Shown: in pieces, positions 44,401 through 52,824 of the stretch
How the letters are laid out: each line of letters opens with the position of its first letter
Position numbering within the stretch: position 1 is the stretch's first letter
Source of the DNA: Gammaproteobacteria bacterium
Lineage (GTDB): Bacteria > Pseudomonadota > Gammaproteobacteria > Pseudomonadales > Azotimanducaceae_A
Assembly (NCBI GenBank): GCA_012960755.1
Contig: DUAT01000171.1
Span: 1 to 64,000 of the forward strand
Length of the DNA stretch: 64,000 nucleotides
Direction of reading: 5' to 3'
The notes under the pieces: model-generated
What the model saw: the letters and a program-made list of their open reading frames with translations, nothing else
Database searches by the model: none
What the model was told of the DNA's origin: nothing
Made by a program: the position numbers and the translations under genes

Positions 44401-45303
44401 GCCGAGCAGGTCGCTGAAGGGTTCAGGAAAAGACCTGGCCACCCGTTGGAGCAACAGGGCGTAACCGACTGGCAGTTTGGCGATCTTCCTGCCCGGGTTT
44501 CGTTCAAACAGGGCAATATCACTATTCAGGGTTACCCGGCGCTGGTGGATCATAAGGACAGCATCGCGATCGAGGTTCTGGACAATGCTGTGGAGGCAGA
44601 ACAGTGCTCGGAAGAGGGATTGCTGCGGCTGATTATGTTGCAGATGAAGGATCAGAGAAAATACGTCGAGAAGAATATTCCGGGCTTCAAGCAGTTTGCG
44701 ATTTTTTACGCGACCCGCGGTGATCGACAGGAATTGCTTGAAGACCTGGTAAACACAATATTTCGCTATACATTCATCGAGGCCAAACCAGCCGTTCGGG
44801 CTGAAGCGGAATTCCGGCAACGTTTGACGTACAAAAAAGATCTGATCGACACAATGAATCAGGTCGCCAGGATCATGCAGAGCGTGTTGGAAAGGACCAT
44901 CTTAATTGAAAACAGGCTGAAGTCCGCACAGAGCAACGAAAACAAAATTACACTTCAAGATATCGGCAATCAAATCAATAGTCTTGTCGGAAGCCGTTTT
45001 ATCAGGACCGTGCCCTTTACGTGGTTAAAACACTATTCACGATATCTACAGGCAATTGAATATCGATTGGAAAAATTACCGGGAAATTTGTCACGGGACC
45101 GGGAATTCACCGCAACGATTGACGAATTCTGGCAGAGGTTGGAAACTAACAATGGCCGTGCCGACAAACGTCTGGGTCAGTATCGCTGGATGATTGAAGA
45201 ATTACGGGTTTCCCTGTTTGCGCAACCCCTGGGTACCAGCTTACCTGTTTCTACCAAGCGGTTAGAAAAAGAGTGGCAGAAAGCCACGAGCCAAGGATCT
45301 TGA
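41452..45303 (+). CDS. hrpA: ATP-dependent RNA helicase HrpA
   Basis: A 1283-residue DEAH-box helicase. GETGSGKTTQ (motif I, about 82-91), TQPRRIAART (Ia), DEAHERS (II), SATI (III), then ATNVAETSLTVPGIRYVID and QRKGRCGR (V, VI), HA2/OB domains and the long C-terminal DUF3418 region. HrpA acts in mRNA and ribosome quality control. The start region is duplicated: GTGAGTAGCACACTC at 41436 is followed by the true ATGAGTAGCACGCTC. MlaA follows one base after the stop. Confidence 0.95.
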   Translation: MSSTLHGELTKALDQCMIRDRHRFRKLLFKKQHRSNLKAQIEKSVSLAEKRASTLPEPRFPEQLPVVKRLEDIQRILSNNQVIIVAGETGSGKTTQLPKVCLTLGRGIYGVIGHTQPRRIAARTVAHRIAEELGVSFGESVGYQVRFTDRTSSETHIKVMTDGILLAETQHDRFLEQYDTLIIDEAHERSLNIDFLLGYIKRILPKRPDLKVIITSATIDVRRFSRHFSGAPVIEVSGRTFPVEVHYRPPESDSKSSDVDELVYQAVLDTLHEISILEKSRQVPGDVLIFLSGEREIRDLAHLIRKSDLPQFEVLPLYSRLSVAEQNRVFQKHTGRRVVLATNVAETSLTVPGIRYVIDLGLARISRYSVRSKVQRLPIEPISRASADQRKGRCGRVSEGVCFRLYSEEDFDSRVEFTSPEILRTNLGSVILQMLALKLGDISQFPFVEKPEQRQINDGYHLLFELQAVDNHKHITRLGKEMSRLPIDLRLARMLLEAGKKGCLSEVLTIVSALAIQDPRERPHDKQQAADEKHRHHWDEQSDFMALVTLWSFFESNRQEMTNSQFRKFCRRNYLSYIRLLEWRENHRQLSLMCREMKIKKSNQASDYTSIHAALLSGLLGNIGEKASENEYLGARNRRFYIFPGSSQFRRKPRWIVSAELVETTRLFGRMVAQIDSAWIEPLAQHLVKRNYTEPHFSSDRGQVLAFEEVMLYGIVIVKKRIVDFGGIDPVRARQLFIQSGLVEQQLDSKAGFYRHNCQLVSEIEQLESKSRRRDILVDSYTVYRFYDGLLPENIVSAFDLDAWRKQVEIKRPKLLFLQKDSLMKQQPKLSDTLYPAELQVADTRLKLDYHFDPQHEHDGVSVNIPLAILRQVDRAQLEWIIPGMLEEKCLALIKSLPKSIRKNFVPAPEYAQNAAALISYDGRDLSVVLAERLFRVKGVRVEASDFNIDSIDQHLRMNIKVLDEKNNVLATGRNLDTLIDQFAEQVAEGFRKRPGHPLEQQGVTDWQFGDLPARVSFKQGNITIQGYPALVDHKDSIAIEVLDNAVEAEQCSEEGLLRLIMLQMKDQRKYVEKNIPGFKQFAIFYATRGDRQELLEDLVNTIFRYTFIEAKPAVRAEAEFRQRLTYKKDLIDTMNQVARIMQSVLERTILIENRLKSAQSNENKITLQDIGNQINSLVGSRFIRTVPFTWLKHYSRYLQAIEYRLEKLPGNLSRDREFTATIDEFWQRLETNNGRADKRLGQYRWMIEELRVSLFAQPLGTSLPVSTKRLEKEWQKATSQGS

Positions 45304-45304
45304 G

Positions 45305-46000
45305 ATGAAAAATGTGAGTGTTGTTTGGGTACTCTTAATCCTGGGTCCAGGACTTGCAGCTGGTCAGGGCGACGAAATAGCAAAGGACCCTGATCCCTGG
45401 AGTGGCTTCAACCAATCAATTTACCGTTTTAACAATACTGCTGACAAGTATGTGTTGAAACCCGTTGCCACAGGCTACAAAAAACTCCCGGGACCAATCC
45501 GGAAAAGCGTAAACAACTTTTTCGAAAACCTCGCGGATGTGGAGAATGGCGTCAACGGCATATTGCAGGGAAAGGTACTGGACGGTGTGAGTGATCTTGG
45601 TCGCATTCTGATCAACACAACTGTAGGTATCGGTGGTCTCTTTGACCCTGCCTCCCGGATCGGTCTTCAGAAGCACGAGGAAGATTTTGGGCAGACATTA
45701 TCAGTCTGGGGACTGCCGCCAGGGCCCTACGTCGTGCTGCCTTTTCTGGGACCTCGACGATTGACTCATGCGCTTACAAACCCTTTAAATCCAAGACTTG
45801 ACCCGATTAGATATTACTACCCGGTTGCACACAGGAATGTGATGTGGGGTATACGGGCGATTGATAATCGGTCTGACCTGTTGGTTGCTGAAAGCCTGAT
45901 TTTTGGAGATCGATATATTTTTATCAGGGATGCCTATATCCAGCGAAGGGACTACCTGATTGCAGATGGAGTCGTTGAGGATGATTTCGATGACTTCTAA
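45305..46000 (+). CDS. mlaA: MlaA/VacJ family protein
   Basis: A 231-residue protein with the MlaA core: DPWSGFNQSIYRFNNTADKY, LADVENGVNGILQGKV, GRILINTTVGIGGLFDPAS, FGQTLSVWGLPPGPYVVLPF. In the Mla system it extracts outer-leaflet phospholipids at the outer membrane. The signal peptide (VVWVLLILGPGLAAGQGDE) lacks the lipobox Cys that usually anchors MlaA. Other mla genes are not in the window. Confidence 0.9.
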   Translation: MKNVSVVWVLLILGPGLAAGQGDEIAKDPDPWSGFNQSIYRFNNTADKYVLKPVATGYKKLPGPIRKSVNNFFENLADVENGVNGILQGKVLDGVSDLGRILINTTVGIGGLFDPASRIGLQKHEEDFGQTLSVWGLPPGPYVVLPFLGPRRLTHALTNPLNPRLDPIRYYYPVAHRNVMWGIRAIDNRSDLLVAESLIFGDRYIFIRDAYIQRRDYLIADGVVEDDFDDF

Positions 46001-46115
46001 GAGCGGTGTGAGGATTGGGACCTAAATACTTGTAAACATTGAAATTTGAGAGTAAAGTTTTATTCCAAATTTCGAGTGTTGATTGAAGTTTATTGGGCCG
46101 ACGTAGGACGTTAAG

Positions 46116-47249
46116 ATGGGTGTCGGAAGTGGTGACATACTGGTCGTGACAGAGGCCGGTACCACAGAAGCAGGAATAGTAAGTTCTTTGACCAACAGCG
46201 GATTTTCGGTTCACGTCGTTACTGCTGCAAGCCACTGTCTCCCCTCGATAAAGCAACATTCCCCCAGAGCCATACTGCTTTCTGCTGTTTCAAACTCCAT
46301 AGATCCCATGAAACTACTGCGCAGTATCAGAAAGAAATATGACACGCCCGTCATTGTGTTGGTTGAAGAGAGTCACGCGGGGGAAATTGTACCTCTGTTA
46401 AAACAGGGTGCTGATAACTACATATCGATACCGGCTAGCGACTCTGAGCTACTCACCTATATTGTTAACCAGGCCATCAACCTGAAGCAGGAGAGACTGC
46501 AGCAGACCGAGATGGGTATTCGGCTGAGGGAACTGGAACTGGATCAAATTGCCGGGCACCGGGTACAGAGCAGTTCGTTGCCAGACTCACCCGCAAGCCT
46601 GGGTAGTTTTGTTTTTTCCCATCATATCAACCCCAGCCTGATCCTCAGCGGTGATTCCGTTGACTACTTTCCACTGCCAGATGGCAAGGTACTCTTTTAC
46701 CTGGCAGATGTTTCCGGACATGGTGCGGCGGGGGCAATTGTATCTGTCATGTTGACAGGGTTATCCAGAAGGCTTGAACGGGAATTTGCTGATCTGGGCA
46801 TCGAAAACAGTGCGGCAGTACTGCTCTGGTATAACTGTGAATTATTGCGCCTCAATCTTGAGCAGCATGTCACGATGTTTCTGGGGATATTAGATGCCGC
46901 GAATAACACGCTCCAGTATAGTAACGCTGCCCATTTTCCAGCGGCGATTCTTGAACAGCAGAATCAGTCGATATTTCTGGAACTGGGTGGGTTTCCCCTT
47001 GGCATGTGTGAGACTGAATACGAATGTTCTGAGGTAAAAATCGAGGAAAACTTCAATTTAGTGATGTTTTCGGACGGCGTGCTTGAAATTATCGATCAAG
47101 ATACCATCAGGGATAAGGAAACTGAGTTGCTATCACTGGTACAATGTGGAAAGACGGACATTGACGCTTTAGTGAAACATCTCGGGCTGGACAGGCAAAT
47201 GGATGTGCCGGACGATATCGCAGTTTTTACGGTAGCGAGGAAGAATTGA
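46116..47249 (+). CDS. PP2C (SpoIIE-type) phosphatase with degenerate receiver
   Basis: A 377-residue regulator. N-terminal receiver-like domain (1-120) has lost its key residues: the acidic pair is replaced (ILVVTEAGT), the phospho-Asp site reads ILLSAVS and the conserved Lys site reads YISIPAS. A linker helix (about 125-150) leads to a PP2C/SpoIIE Ser phosphatase (ADVSGHGAAGA, FSDGVLE, PDDIAVF) that keeps its metal Asp residues. Resembles RssB/HsbR-type regulators of Pseudomonas. It should dephosphorylate the STAS protein encoded 5 nt downstream. Confidence 0.87.
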   Translation: MGVGSGDILVVTEAGTTEAGIVSSLTNSGFSVHVVTAASHCLPSIKQHSPRAILLSAVSNSIDPMKLLRSIRKKYDTPVIVLVEESHAGEIVPLLKQGADNYISIPASDSELLTYIVNQAINLKQERLQQTEMGIRLRELELDQIAGHRVQSSSLPDSPASLGSFVFSHHINPSLILSGDSVDYFPLPDGKVLFYLADVSGHGAAGAIVSVMLTGLSRRLEREFADLGIENSAAVLLWYNCELLRLNLEQHVTMFLGILDAANNTLQYSNAAHFPAAILEQQNQSIFLELGGFPLGMCETEYECSEVKIEENFNLVMFSDGVLEIIDQDTIRDKETELLSLVQCGKTDIDALVKHLGLDRQMDVPDDIAVFTVARKN

Positions 47250-47254
47250 TCTTT

Positions 47255-47761
47255 ATGGGTAAGATATTATTCGCGAAGCAGAACGATGTTCACGTCTTGA
47301 AGTTTGTCGGTGATGTTCGAGTCACCCTCGGTCCAACGCTTTCCAATTTTCTCAACGATATCGGTCGACATGACAACCTGAAATCGATTGTTATTGATCT
47401 CACAGAAACAACCAATATTGACAGCACATCGCTTGGATTGCTGGCGAAGATATCCTTATGCTCCCAGGACACCGTGGATGCTCAGCCTACCCTCGTTTCG
47501 ACCAATGAAGACATTAACCGTATTCTATCCAGTATGGGATTCGAGAAGGTCTTTGTCATCGTTGATCAGGAGATGTCCGACGGCCTGGAGTTGGGGGAAT
47601 TACCGACTCACATCGTGTCGGAAGAAACCCTGCGGGAGCAGGTGCTTGAGGCACATAAGGTATTGATGAGTCTGAACGCAAAAAACTACGCCAGTTTTTG
47701 TGATCTTGTTGAAGCGCTGGAAAGAGAGCAGCGCAACGAAGGCGTGTTAAAGGCCAGTTAG
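47255..47761 (+). CDS. STAS-domain anti-sigma factor antagonist (HsbA-like)
   Basis: A 168-residue protein: N-terminal STAS domain (about 1-105) with the phosphoacceptor loop TTNIDSTSLGLLAK, and a C-terminal helical extension (about 120-168, EQVLEAHKVLMSLNAKNYAS). ATG at 47255 chosen over a TTG upstream. Coupled to the PP2C phosphatase. Such pairs control an anti-sigma factor; in Pseudomonas the HsbR-HsbA pair links FlgM and biofilm control. The role here is inferred. Confidence 0.85.
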   Translation: MGKILFAKQNDVHVLKFVGDVRVTLGPTLSNFLNDIGRHDNLKSIVIDLTETTNIDSTSLGLLAKISLCSQDTVDAQPTLVSTNEDINRILSSMGFEKVFVIVDQEMSDGLELGELPTHIVSEETLREQVLEAHKVLMSLNAKNYASFCDLVEALEREQRNEGVLKAS

Positions 47762-47817
47762 TCCCTTTCCCAGGGGTTCATTTCTTTCTGTCTAAATATT
47801 CCAGATCGCGAATGCAG

Positions 47818-48279
47818 CTACAACCCAAGTGCCTGCCTTACTTTTATTTTGGCCTTTGGAAATTCAGACGGTGCCAGGTTTAGCAGCCCGGTTACCTTGC
47901 GAATAAATTGTTCTTCGTACTTGTCTACTCTGCCATCAGCGTAGGCTACCTTCCAGAAATTTTCCAGCAACTGTATTTTTTGTTCATTGTTGTAGTGCTG
48001 ATTTATGAGTTTGGTAAACTGAAAAAGGTCATGGGCCTGTGTCGATCCTGATTCCGCCAGTTCTATCAACTCATCGAGCTGATCATCTGCCAGGTGAAAG
48101 GTAGTTCGCAAGACTTTGAGAATAAGCTGGCGTTCGAGCCCGTCCTCTGTGAAATCTGCTCTGGCGAGTTCGATCAGCAACGCTGCTGCTGCATACTCTA
48201 TTCCGACAGTCGCAGATTCCGGGGTCGTACCGGTGAGCAATAATCGTTCTTCAAAGAATTTTCTGATGTCTTTCAGCAT
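47818..48279 (-). CDS. TerB-like protein
   Basis: A 153-residue helical protein with two Asp-rich turns typical of TerB/DUF533-like proteins: LIELARADFTEDGLERQLIL (about 35-54) and KVAYADGRVDKYEEQFIRKV (about 109-128). These turns bind metal in TerB. Cytoplasmic; function unknown. It lies 22 nt downstream of the dusA start side in the same direction. Confidence 0.78.
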   Translation of the reverse strand: MLKDIRKFFEERLLLTGTTPESATVGIEYAAAALLIELARADFTEDGLERQLILKVLRTTFHLADDQLDELIELAESGSTQAHDLFQFTKLINQHYNNEQKIQLLENFWKVAYADGRVDKYEEQFIRKVTGLLNLAPSEFPKAKIKVRQALGL

Positions 48280-48300
48280 ATGAGTCCTTAGGACGAGTTC

Positions 48301-49272
48301 TTAACGCGAGTTGAGTCCGGACTCGTTCAGTGCATCGTCGACGATACTGATTGGCGTTTCCGGATCAAACATGTGTTCGCTGAGGTGTCGACGAAATCGC
48401 CTGGCTCCTGGACAACCGGTAAACAGACCCAGCAGATGTTTTAGCATATGCTTGGGATGATTACCCTTTGCGACCTGGGCAGATGCGTATTCCAAGTATC
48501 GATCGATAATATCCAATCTCGGCATGGCATCATACCCGAAGACCCGCTGTTCGATTTCAGCCAGCATGTATGGGTTGTGGTAAGGCGCCCGGCCCAGCAT
48601 CGCTCCATTGAACTTGTCCAGATGATCCATGGTTTCCTCGACGGAACGAATACCGCCGTTGATGAAAAAATTGATCTCCGGCATATCTTCTGCAATTCGC
48701 TCAACATAGTCGTATTTCAACGGCGGGATTTCCCGGTTTTTTTTGGGGGAGAGTCCTTTCAAAATTGCCTTTCGGGCATGGACGTAGAAGATCCGACATC
48801 CGGAACCAGAAACGATCTCCACAAATTTCGTGAAGCAATCATAGGAATCATTGTCGTCGATGCCGATGCGGCACTTGATGGTCACCGGAATCCTGACTGC
48901 GGATTGCATCGCTGCCAGACACTCCGCCACGAGATGTGGTTCTGCCATCAGGCACGCCCCGATACGGCCGACCTGGACCCTGTCGCTGGGGCATCCGACG
49001 TTGAGATTAACTTCCTGGTATCCGGCTTGCTCGGCCAACCGGGCACAAGCCTGCAAATCCAGTGGATCACTGCCGCCGATCTGCAAGGCACAAGGTTCAT
49101 CATCGCTGTGCTGCAGGAAATGGTGGGCATCACCATGAATCAACGCACCGGATACAACCATTTCTGAAAACAACAATGCGTGAGGCGAAATAAGTCGAAG
49201 CAGCACGCGGCAATGACGATCGGTGCATCCCATCATGGGCGCAACCGAGATTGTTCTATCAATTGAATTCAT
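48301..49272 (-). CDS. dusA: tRNA-dihydrouridine synthase A
   Basis: A 323-residue FMN enzyme that reduces U20/U20a in tRNA D-loops. APMMGCTDRHCRVLLRLISP, EVNLNVGCPSDRVQ (catalytic Cys at about 99), IKCRIGIDD, FYVHARKAILKGLSPKKNRE and FFINGGIRS are DusA hallmarks. ATG at 49272 preferred; a longer frame to 49344 adds 24 unlikely residues. Confidence 0.94.
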   Translation of the reverse strand: MNSIDRTISVAPMMGCTDRHCRVLLRLISPHALLFSEMVVSGALIHGDAHHFLQHSDDEPCALQIGGSDPLDLQACARLAEQAGYQEVNLNVGCPSDRVQVGRIGACLMAEPHLVAECLAAMQSAVRIPVTIKCRIGIDDNDSYDCFTKFVEIVSGSGCRIFYVHARKAILKGLSPKKNREIPPLKYDYVERIAEDMPEINFFINGGIRSVEETMDHLDKFNGAMLGRAPYHNPYMLAEIEQRVFGYDAMPRLDIIDRYLEYASAQVAKGNHPKHMLKHLLGLFTGCPGARRFRRHLSEHMFDPETPISIVDDALNESGLNSR

Positions 49273-49395
49273 TCTGCAGGTAAATGCCGCAAGGTATTGT
49301 AGTTTACAGTGAGACCAGTATTTTCTCAAAAAATGTAACGACAACTAGAAAGTTCGATGGGCGCAGTATCATTGATCTGGGTTGTTTTTTGACGG

Positions 49396-50277
49396 ATGCC
49401 CAAAAAGATGTTTTATTCATCCTTGGTCAAAAATAAGAATACCAAAATGATCCGCAATGTTCATGAGCTTAACTTTTTGCATACGGCAATATTAACAGCA
49501 GCGCCTACAAGGCGGCTATTGCTACCCCTGCTTGGAGTCTATTTATTATCCTGTGCAGGGCACGGTATGGCGCAGGAGGACGGTGATCACACCTACACCA
49601 GCGAGGCGATTGAAAAGGGAAGCCGGATTTACGTGCAACAGTGTTCTTTATGTCACGGTGTTGGAGGTGACCGGGTTGACGGTATTAATCTGAGCATTGG
49701 CAAGTTCAAAACTGTTATCGCCGATGATGATATCAAGCGGGTCATTTCCGGGGGGCAGGGTGAAGGGCGTATGCCTGCATTCGACATGAAGTCCGTGCAG
49801 CTTAATAACATCGTTGCTTATCTGCGGGCTGGGTTTCACCCGTCCAATGTCAATTTTCGGCTGGGTAATGCCGAACAGGGTAAGTTGTTGTTCAATGGTA
49901 AAGGCAACTGTAGTGATTGTCACCGTATTCATGGTTCAGGACCACGCACAGCGCCAGATCTCAGCGAAATCGGGTTGACCCTTACGCCCGGCGCGCTGCA
50001 GCGATCGATTCTGGAACCTGATGGATCCCTGCTACCTATCAACCGCGCTGTAAACATCATCATGCTGGATGAAGAAATCGTTGTCGGCCGCCGCCTGAAC
50101 GAGGACACTTACTCTGTACAACTCATTGATTCCAATGAACAATTGCGATCCCTGTTAAAGACGGACATCGCAGTCTATGAACTTAGTGTCACCGCAACCC
50201 ATAAACCCAACAGTTTAAATGATAATGAAGTCGCAGACCTTGTTGGCTATTTGAGTTCTCTGCGAGGTCAACGGTGA
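49396..50277 (+). CDS. Exported dihaem c-type cytochrome
   Basis: A 293-residue (or 276 from the ATG at 49447) periplasmic protein with a signal sequence (LLLPLLGVYLLSCAGHGMAQ) and two haem sites, CSLCH (about 86-90) and CSDCH (about 174-178), the first followed by a RMPAF methionine. The C-terminal beta region (LDEEIVVGRRLNEDTYSVQL) is typical of cytochromes partnering dehydrogenases. Its stop overlaps the PQQ-dehydrogenase frame, so it is the probable electron acceptor. Confidence 0.87.
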   Translation: MPKKMFYSSLVKNKNTKMIRNVHELNFLHTAILTAAPTRRLLLPLLGVYLLSCAGHGMAQEDGDHTYTSEAIEKGSRIYVQQCSLCHGVGGDRVDGINLSIGKFKTVIADDDIKRVISGGQGEGRMPAFDMKSVQLNNIVAYLRAGFHPSNVNFRLGNAEQGKLLFNGKGNCSDCHRIHGSGPRTAPDLSEIGLTLTPGALQRSILEPDGSLLPINRAVNIIMLDEEIVVGRRLNEDTYSVQLIDSNEQLRSLLKTDIAVYELSVTATHKPNSLNDNEVADLVGYLSSLRGQR

Positions 50278-50330
50278 AAAATTTCTCCCCGAGCTTTGTT
50301 TCCCCAAACTATCTTGTGGCGAGCGACTTT

Positions 50331-51980
50331 ATGACGCGCTACCTTGTAAAAGGGTTGATACTGTTGGCTTGTACAGTATATCTACAAACAATGCGGGCTG
50401 ATGTTCCCTTCGAGCGGATCCTCAATGCTGATGAGGAACCACACAACTGGCTGACCTACAACGGTGGTTACGCCAGCCAGCGCTACAGTCTGCTCAAACA
50501 GATCAGGCGCAGGAATGTGCACAAGCTGGAACTCAAGTGGATGTTGCAAAACCAGGTATTCGGCGCCTGGCAATCCAACCCCATCATTGTTGATGGCATC
50601 ATGTATATCACCGAGAGACCTAACGATGTGATGGCGGTGGACGCCGTGACCGGAAGGGTATTCTGGGTCTATCACCATACGCCCTCAGAAAAAATGCAGG
50701 TATGTTGCGGCGCGAATAATCGTGGCGTCGCTATTTTGGGTGACAAGGTTTTCATGGGGACGCTGGATGCACGTTTGATCGCCCTGGACCGCATCAACGG
50801 CCAACTGTTGTGGAATGTCGAAGTGGGTGATGTGAACAAGGCCTATTCCGTGACCATGGCGCCACTGGCCGTCAAAGACAAGATCATCGTCGGCGTCGGA
50901 GGTGGTGAATTCGGCATTCGGGGGTATGTTGTTGCCTATGAAGCAGAGTCGGGCAAAGAGGCCTGGAAGTTTTACACCATTCCCGGCCCCGGCGAACCGG
51001 GTCACGACAGCTGGGAAGGTGATGATTGGCAGCACGGTGGTGCCCCTGTGTGGATCACCGGGTCATTCGATCCTAAGCTCAATTTAGTCTACTGGGGCGT
51101 GGGTAATCCTGGCCCAGACTGGAATCCGGGTCAGCGTCCCGGTGACAATCTTTATTCCGATTCGGTTATCGCGCTGGATGTAGACACGGGAGAGCTTAAG
51201 TGGCATTTCCAGTTTACGCCTAACGATGGCTATGACTACGACGCAGTCCAGGTGCCTGTACTGGTTGACCGGCAATGGCATGGCAAACCGAGAAAACTCA
51301 TGTTGTGGGCCAATCGCAACGGTTACTTTTATGTACTTGACAGGGTGACCGGGAAGTTTTTACTGGGCGAAGCTTTCGTAAAGGTAAACTGGTCGAGCGG
51401 CCTTGATGAAAATGGCAGGCCGATCCCCACGCCTCAACCTGAAGGTATGCCTACCTGGCCAGGCAATCAGGGAGGTACCAATTGGTATCCGCCTGCCTAT
51501 AGTCCGCGAACAGGATTGTTTTACTTCAGCGCCTGGGAGGATTATGCAACCATTTATCAGGCCGAGGATCAGGAGTATGAAGAAGGCAATATCTTCCTCG
51601 GCGGTAGTTTCAGTGTGCTGGCAACGCCAGGTGCACCAACCATAGGTATTGGTCGCACGTCGCCGATTAACAATTGGACGAATGAAGTAGGACACGCTGC
51701 GCTAAAGGCGATGGACCCGGAAACCGGCAAAGCCGTTTGGCAATATGATCAGTACGATGTTAGTGACAGCGGGATGTTGACTACAGTCACTGATCTGTTG
51801 ATGACAGGTGGCCGGGAAGGCTATTTTCATATTATTGACGCACGAAACGGCAAACTTTTGTGGAAGGTTAATCTTGGTGGGCAAATTGTTATGGCACCTG
51901 TGACCTACATGGTGGATGGCGTGCAGTACATCACCGTGATTTCCGGCCATGCGATGGCAACGTTTGCGCTTCGGGACTAG
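50331..51980 (+). CDS. PQQ-dependent (quinoprotein) alcohol dehydrogenase
   Basis: A 549-residue periplasmic eight-bladed propeller enzyme. Signal peptide MTRYLVKGLILLACTVYLQT..., vicinal disulfide VCCGANNRG, tryptophan-docking motifs (GELKWHFQFTPND), active-site segment WGVGNPGPDWNPGQRPGDNL and final blade GYFHIIDARNGKLLWKVNLG. The ATG at 50331 gives the clean signal peptide; a GTG at 50274 overlapping the cytochrome stop is possible. It oxidises an alcohol or aldehyde and passes electrons to the cytochrome. No PQQ synthesis genes are present. Confidence 0.9.
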   Translation: MTRYLVKGLILLACTVYLQTMRADVPFERILNADEEPHNWLTYNGGYASQRYSLLKQIRRRNVHKLELKWMLQNQVFGAWQSNPIIVDGIMYITERPNDVMAVDAVTGRVFWVYHHTPSEKMQVCCGANNRGVAILGDKVFMGTLDARLIALDRINGQLLWNVEVGDVNKAYSVTMAPLAVKDKIIVGVGGGEFGIRGYVVAYEAESGKEAWKFYTIPGPGEPGHDSWEGDDWQHGGAPVWITGSFDPKLNLVYWGVGNPGPDWNPGQRPGDNLYSDSVIALDVDTGELKWHFQFTPNDGYDYDAVQVPVLVDRQWHGKPRKLMLWANRNGYFYVLDRVTGKFLLGEAFVKVNWSSGLDENGRPIPTPQPEGMPTWPGNQGGTNWYPPAYSPRTGLFYFSAWEDYATIYQAEDQEYEEGNIFLGGSFSVLATPGAPTIGIGRTSPINNWTNEVGHAALKAMDPETGKAVWQYDQYDVSDSGMLTTVTDLLMTGGREGYFHIIDARNGKLLWKVNLGGQIVMAPVTYMVDGVQYITVISGHAMATFALRD

Positions 51981-52015
51981 CTACGCTCGCGAGCACGAAG
52001 TTTGTCATATGATGT

Positions 52016-52044
52016 GTGATGCGTTAACATCACGCATCACTTTA
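52016..52044 (+). terminator. Hairpin after the PQQ dehydrogenase gene
   Basis: GTGATGCG-TTAACATCA-CGCATCAC forms a perfect 8-bp stem followed by TTTAG. It lies between the dehydrogenase stop and the antitoxin ATG. It could be a terminator or, given its dyad symmetry just before the toxin-antitoxin operon, an antitoxin operator. Confidence 0.5.
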
Positions 52045-52066
52045 GTGTCCAGGCTATGCGAAGAGA

Positions 52067-52303
52067 ATGCGAACGACACTCGACATTGACGACGACGTAC
52101 TGCTGGCAGTTAAAGCGATTGCAAAACAGGAGTCCAGATCAGCTGGTGCGGTGACCTCATCGTTGCTGCGGAAAGCGATCTCAGGCGCGTCTGCCCGGGT
52201 CAAAGAAGCACCGGGTAAGTACGGATTTACGCCATTTCCCAGGCGCGGCGGCATCGTTACCAGCGAACTCATTGATCAATTGCGTGATGAGAATGGAGAC
52301 TAG
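52067..52303 (+). CDS. VapB-type antitoxin
   Basis: A 78-residue antitoxin starting MRTTLDIDDDVLLAVKAIAK, the RHH-type beginning of VapB antitoxins (MRTTLxIDDDVL), with C-terminal FTPFPRRGGIVTSELIDQLR. Overlaps the toxin gene by 17 nt. It would bind and neutralise the toxin and repress the operon. A 25-bp dyad sits just upstream. Confidence 0.87.
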   Translation: MRTTLDIDDDVLLAVKAIAKQESRSAGAVTSSLLRKAISGASARVKEAPGKYGFTPFPRRGGIVTSELIDQLRDENGD

Positions 52304-52736
52304 CGGCTACAGAGCGCTGCTTGATGTCAATGTACTGATTGCATTGCTGGACGAAGATCATGTTCATCATGCAGTTGCGTGGTCCTGGTTTGAAAACAAT
52401 CTGCTGTCGGGCTGGGCAACCTGCCCAATTACCCAGATCGGCTGTGTGCGCATCATGTCCCAGCCAGGATACCCGAATCACCTGAGGTCCGCTGATGTGG
52501 CGCACCACCTGAGAGCCGCGACTAACGCGCCGCAACACGAGTTTTGGCCTGACACATTATCTGTACTGGACCACCAGAAAATTAACTGGGAAAGCGTGAT
52601 TAGCCCAAAACAACTCACAGACATTTATTTGCTGACATTGGCTGTAAAAAACAAGGGGAGGCTTGTAACCTTCGATCAGAAAATAACCCCAATGTTAGTC
52701 CATGGTGCCGATGACCAGCACTATGAAGTGATTTGA
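52287..52736 (+). CDS. VapC-type PIN-domain toxin
   Basis: A 149-residue PIN ribonuclease: LLDVNVLIALLDEDHVHH (first Asp), ATCPITQIGCVRIMSQ, LTDIYLLTLAVKNKGRLVTF (third Asp), FDQKI (fourth). The second acidic position reads Gln in CPITQIG where I expect Glu, which could weaken metal binding. Start uncertain among ATGs at 52287 and 52293. Coupled to the antitoxin. Confidence 0.85.
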   Translation: MRMETSGYRALLDVNVLIALLDEDHVHHAVAWSWFENNLLSGWATCPITQIGCVRIMSQPGYPNHLRSADVAHHLRAATNAPQHEFWPDTLSVLDHQKINWESVISPKQLTDIYLLTLAVKNKGRLVTFDQKITPMLVHGADDQHYEVI

Positions 52737-52824
52737 CTGCGGATAAGTTCAAGTAGGGCTTGTGCGTACAAACCCTCAATCGGGCCTTGTGAACCCGTTT
52801 GGGAGATGATGGAATTGCAGTTCA

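Noticed and set aside
46053..46104. FliA-like promoter before the PP2C regulator (TAAAGTTT and GCCGAC)
   Set aside because: The two half-sites are separated by far more than the 11 nt needed for sigma-28, so they do not form a promoter.
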